Source: Paenibacillus algicola (GTDB lineage: Bacteria; Bacillota; Bacilli; Paenibacillales; Paenibacillaceae). From it: a stretch of DNA of 64,000 nt. A model generated the notes under the pieces. The model was not told the origin of the DNA. It saw only the letters and a list, made by a program, of their open reading frames with translations, and ran no database searches. Shown here piece after piece: positions 62,171-64,000 of the stretch. Each line of letters opens with the position of its first letter. Within the stretch, counting starts at the first letter, position 1. A program made the translations under genes and the position numbers. The stretch spans positions 1,608,501-1,672,500 of the forward strand of contig NZ_CP040396.1 of assembly GCF_005577435.1 (NCBI RefSeq), written 5' to 3'.

Positions 62171-62545
62171 ATGAACATTCTCATCGCAATGAGTGCGGTG
62201 CCGTTTATACCCGGCGGACTTGCTTATGGAATCGCCTACTACCGAACCCGGGATAAGAAGCAGGCGATTCGAGTCTCTATGGACGTTACGACCCTATTCC
62301 TATTAATATCTGTGTCTGCGCTGTTTAACATTTTGTTTGAATCCAGATGGGGATTCTACCTGACGCTGCTGCTGCTGCTTATTACAGCCGGGATTATTGG
62401 CGGAGCGCAGAACCGCTGGAAGGGCAGGGTGGATGGCCGGCGCCTGTTCCGTGTCGTCTGGAGACTGGCGTTTGTGACGATGAGCATCAGCTACATATTG
62501 TTTATATTTATTGGCGTGGTTCAATACATATTCCAGGTGATGTGA
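62171..62545 (+). CDS. DUF3397 family membrane protein
   Basis: A 124-residue protein with four hydrophobic segments. The pattern YRTRDKKQAIRVSMDVTTLFL and FESRWGFYLTLLLLLITAGI matches DUF3397 (YllA). Function unknown. ATG 62171 follows AAAGGAGG by 8 nt, 14 bp after panE, so they are likely co-transcribed. Confidence 0.85.
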   Translation: MNILIAMSAVPFIPGGLAYGIAYYRTRDKKQAIRVSMDVTTLFLLISVSALFNILFESRWGFYLTLLLLLITAGIIGGAQNRWKGRVDGRRLFRVVWRLAFVTMSISYILFIFIGVVQYIFQVM

Positions 62546-62585
62546 GGGGAAGATAGGCTTATGTCATCCCGGCATCATCTCAAGC

Positions 62586-62620
62586 AAGTCCTGCAGGGAG
62601 CATCCTGCAGGGCTTTTTTT
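62586..62620 (+). terminator. Intrinsic terminator after the DUF3397 gene
   Basis: AAGTCCTGCAGG and CCTGCAGGGCTT pair around GAGCAT, followed by TTTTTT. Confidence 0.92.
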
Positions 62621-62675
62621 GATGAACTTCAGCTTCAGCTTGAACGATCAGGAATTAGAAAAAGGAGCGTATAAG

Positions 62676-64000
62676 ATGAAAAAGCGCACGTATCACCTGC
62701 TGCTCATGACAGCCCTGCTTGCTTGTGGATCCCTGCTTGGCGCCTGCGGAGCAGGCAATCAGGAGGAGGCTGCAGGCGACAAGCCCCGGGAGCAGGTATT
62801 CCGGATGAATATTGCATCCGAGCCGCCAACGCTGGACCCCGGACAAGCGCAGGACAATAACTCTAATACGATCATTAATGCCATTTTTGAGGGACTGACA
62901 CGCAAAGGGCCGGACGGTGAAGAAGTTCCCGGTACTGCGGAGTCTTGGACGATCTCAGAGGACGGCTTGACGTATGTATTTTCCCTGCGACAGGATGCCA
63001 AATGGAGCAACGGTGATCCTGTCACGGCGAAGGATTTCGAATATGCCTGGAAACGGGTGCTGGATCCTTCCTTTGCGCCTGCTCCTCCGTATGCTTACCA
63101 GCTGTACTATATCAAAAATGCCGAAGCCTACAATCTGGGAGAGCTTGATCAAGCCGAAGACGTCGGCGTCAAGGCGACCGATGATTATACGCTGGAGGTT
63201 ACACTGGAGAACCCGACGCCGTATTTTCTAAGCCTGATGTCGTTTCAGACCTACTTCCCGCTTCACGCCTCTGTCAAGGACAATGAGAAATGGGCTACCC
63301 AGCCCGAGACGCTGATTGGCAACGGACCGTTCAAGCTGGCTTCCATGACCAAGGGACAGAAGATTGAGATGGTAAAGAATGACCAGTATTGGGATCAGGA
63401 TAACATCAAGCTTGAAAAAGTGCAGATGAGCATCGTCAACAGCTCGGCCACCGAGCTGTCCAGCTACCGCAACAATGAGCTGGATTATGCCGGTCATCCC
63501 GTAGGCAATATCCCGACAGATCAGCTGGCGGCGGTCAAGGAGCAGATGCCGGACGAGCTGAACATCAAGGGGATTTCGTCCACCTATTTTTATGTGTTCA
63601 ATACGACTCAGGAGCCTTTTGATAATGTGAATATCCGAAAAGCGTTCTCCATGGCCATTGACCGGCAGGCCATTGTGGACAAGATCACGCAGGGCGGACA
63701 GCTTCCGGCCTATGGCTTCGTTCCGCCGGGGATCAAGGGGAAGGAGGAGGAGTTCCGCACAGAGGTCTCGGAGAACTATTTTGAAGAAAATATAGAAGAG
63801 GCCAAACAGCTGTTAGAGCAGGGCATGAAGGAGAAGGGCTATACGGAGCTGCCCGCGGTCACCCTGATCTATAACTCCGATGATAATCACAAGAAAATCG
63901 CCCTTGCGATCGTCGATATGTGGAAGAAAAATCTCGGCGTCAACGTCTCGGTTCAGAATCAGGAGTGGGGTGTGTTTCTCAAGAACCGGACCGATCTCAA
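62676..64000 (+). CDS. Oligopeptide ABC transporter substrate-binding lipoprotein (3' cut by window)
   Basis: The reading frame stays open from ATG 62676 to the end of the window, 441 full codons. It begins with a lipoprotein signal (MKKRTYHLLLMTALLACGS) and a lipobox LLGAC. The SBP family 5 pattern follows: FRMNIASEPPTLDPGQAQDN, YVFSLRQDAKWSNGDPVTA and FEYAWKRVLDP. This is an OppA-type peptide-binding protein, probably for oligopeptides (cell-wall recycling or signalling). AAAGGAG lies 8 nt upstream. The C-terminal third and any permease genes lie beyond the window. Confidence 0.9.
   Translation, partial: MKKRTYHLLLMTALLACGSLLGACGAGNQEEAAGDKPREQVFRMNIASEPPTLDPGQAQDNNSNTIINAIFEGLTRKGPDGEEVPGTAESWTISEDGLTYVFSLRQDAKWSNGDPVTAKDFEYAWKRVLDPSFAPAPPYAYQLYYIKNAEAYNLGELDQAEDVGVKATDDYTLEVTLENPTPYFLSLMSFQTYFPLHASVKDNEKWATQPETLIGNGPFKLASMTKGQKIEMVKNDQYWDQDNIKLEKVQMSIVNSSATELSSYRNNELDYAGHPVGNIPTDQLAAVKEQMPDELNIKGISSTYFYVFNTTQEPFDNVNIRKAFSMAIDRQAIVDKITQGGQLPAYGFVPPGIKGKEEEFRTEVSENYFEENIEEAKQLLEQGMKEKGYTELPAVTLIYNSDDNHKKIALAIVDMWKKNLGVNVSVQNQEWGVFLKNRTDL

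Noticed and set aside
1..64000. CRISPR arrays, tRNA or rRNA genes, prophage and insertion sequences
   Set aside because: None seen by reading: no regularly spaced direct repeats, no tRNA-like cloverleaf sequence, no transposase or phage genes other than the intron protein.

Overview
The window is a stretch of chromosome from a spore-forming, low-GC-lineage Gram-positive, most likely Paenibacillus or a close relative. The evidence is gene order matching the Bacillus subtilis run prmA-rsmE-mtaB-(Na/Pi carrier)-rpsU-yqeY-nfeD-floA-yqfC-yqfD-phoH-pgpH-ybeY-dgkA-era-recO-glyQS-dnaG-sigA-trmK-nif3. Sporulation genes (yqfC, yqfD, rsfA, a CotD-like coat protein), AGGAGG-type ribosome binding sites, many TTG/GTG starts and a moderately high GC for Bacillales agree with this. 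Almost every gene is on the + strand; the minus-strand genes are the Na/Pi carrier, a subtilisin-like protease, a secreted coiled-coil protein and a DUF2626 gene.

Layout. 1-6055: prmA end, M50 protease, rsmE, mtaB, Nudix hydrolase, Na/Pi carrier, PUA-domain rRNA methyltransferase. 6310-20772: double-strand-break processing block addB-addA-sbcD-sbcC, placed inside the otherwise conserved synteny. 20866-42198: HIT protein, rpsU, yqeY, envelope-stress pair nfeD-floA, yqfCD, phoH, c-di-AMP phosphodiesterase, ybeY, undecaprenol kinase, era, yqzL, recO, T-box-controlled glyQS, yaiI, dnaG, sigA, trmK and nif3. 42289-42691: RNase P RNA. 42843-64000: coat protein, protease, small conserved proteins, lytic transglycosylase, cysteine desulfurase-thiI, TerC, typA-ylaH, LCP ligase, a 50-codon Cys-rich small ORF, PIN-PhoH ATPase, orphan binding protein, rsfA, ketopantoate reductase, DUF3397, and the start of an oligopeptide-binding lipoprotein cut by the window end.

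The most unusual element is a 2138-nt group II intron (11142-13279) that splits addA inside a conserved helicase motif. Its boundaries can be set to the base: 5' GTGCG, 3' AC, a perfect 34-nt domain V, and a 12-bp EBS1/EBS2 match to exon 1. The split leaves a phase-0 junction restoring the helicase sequence QSI/YRFR. The intron encodes a full-length 470-aa protein whose reverse-transcriptase active site is degenerate: YADD has become YGDT, the motif-A Asp is Glu, and the second motif-A Asp is Thr. Its maturase domain X still looks normal and no HNH endonuclease is visible. I infer an intron that has lost retromobility but kept a maturase because AddA needs it for splicing. No CRISPR array, tRNA, rRNA, prophage or insertion sequence was seen.
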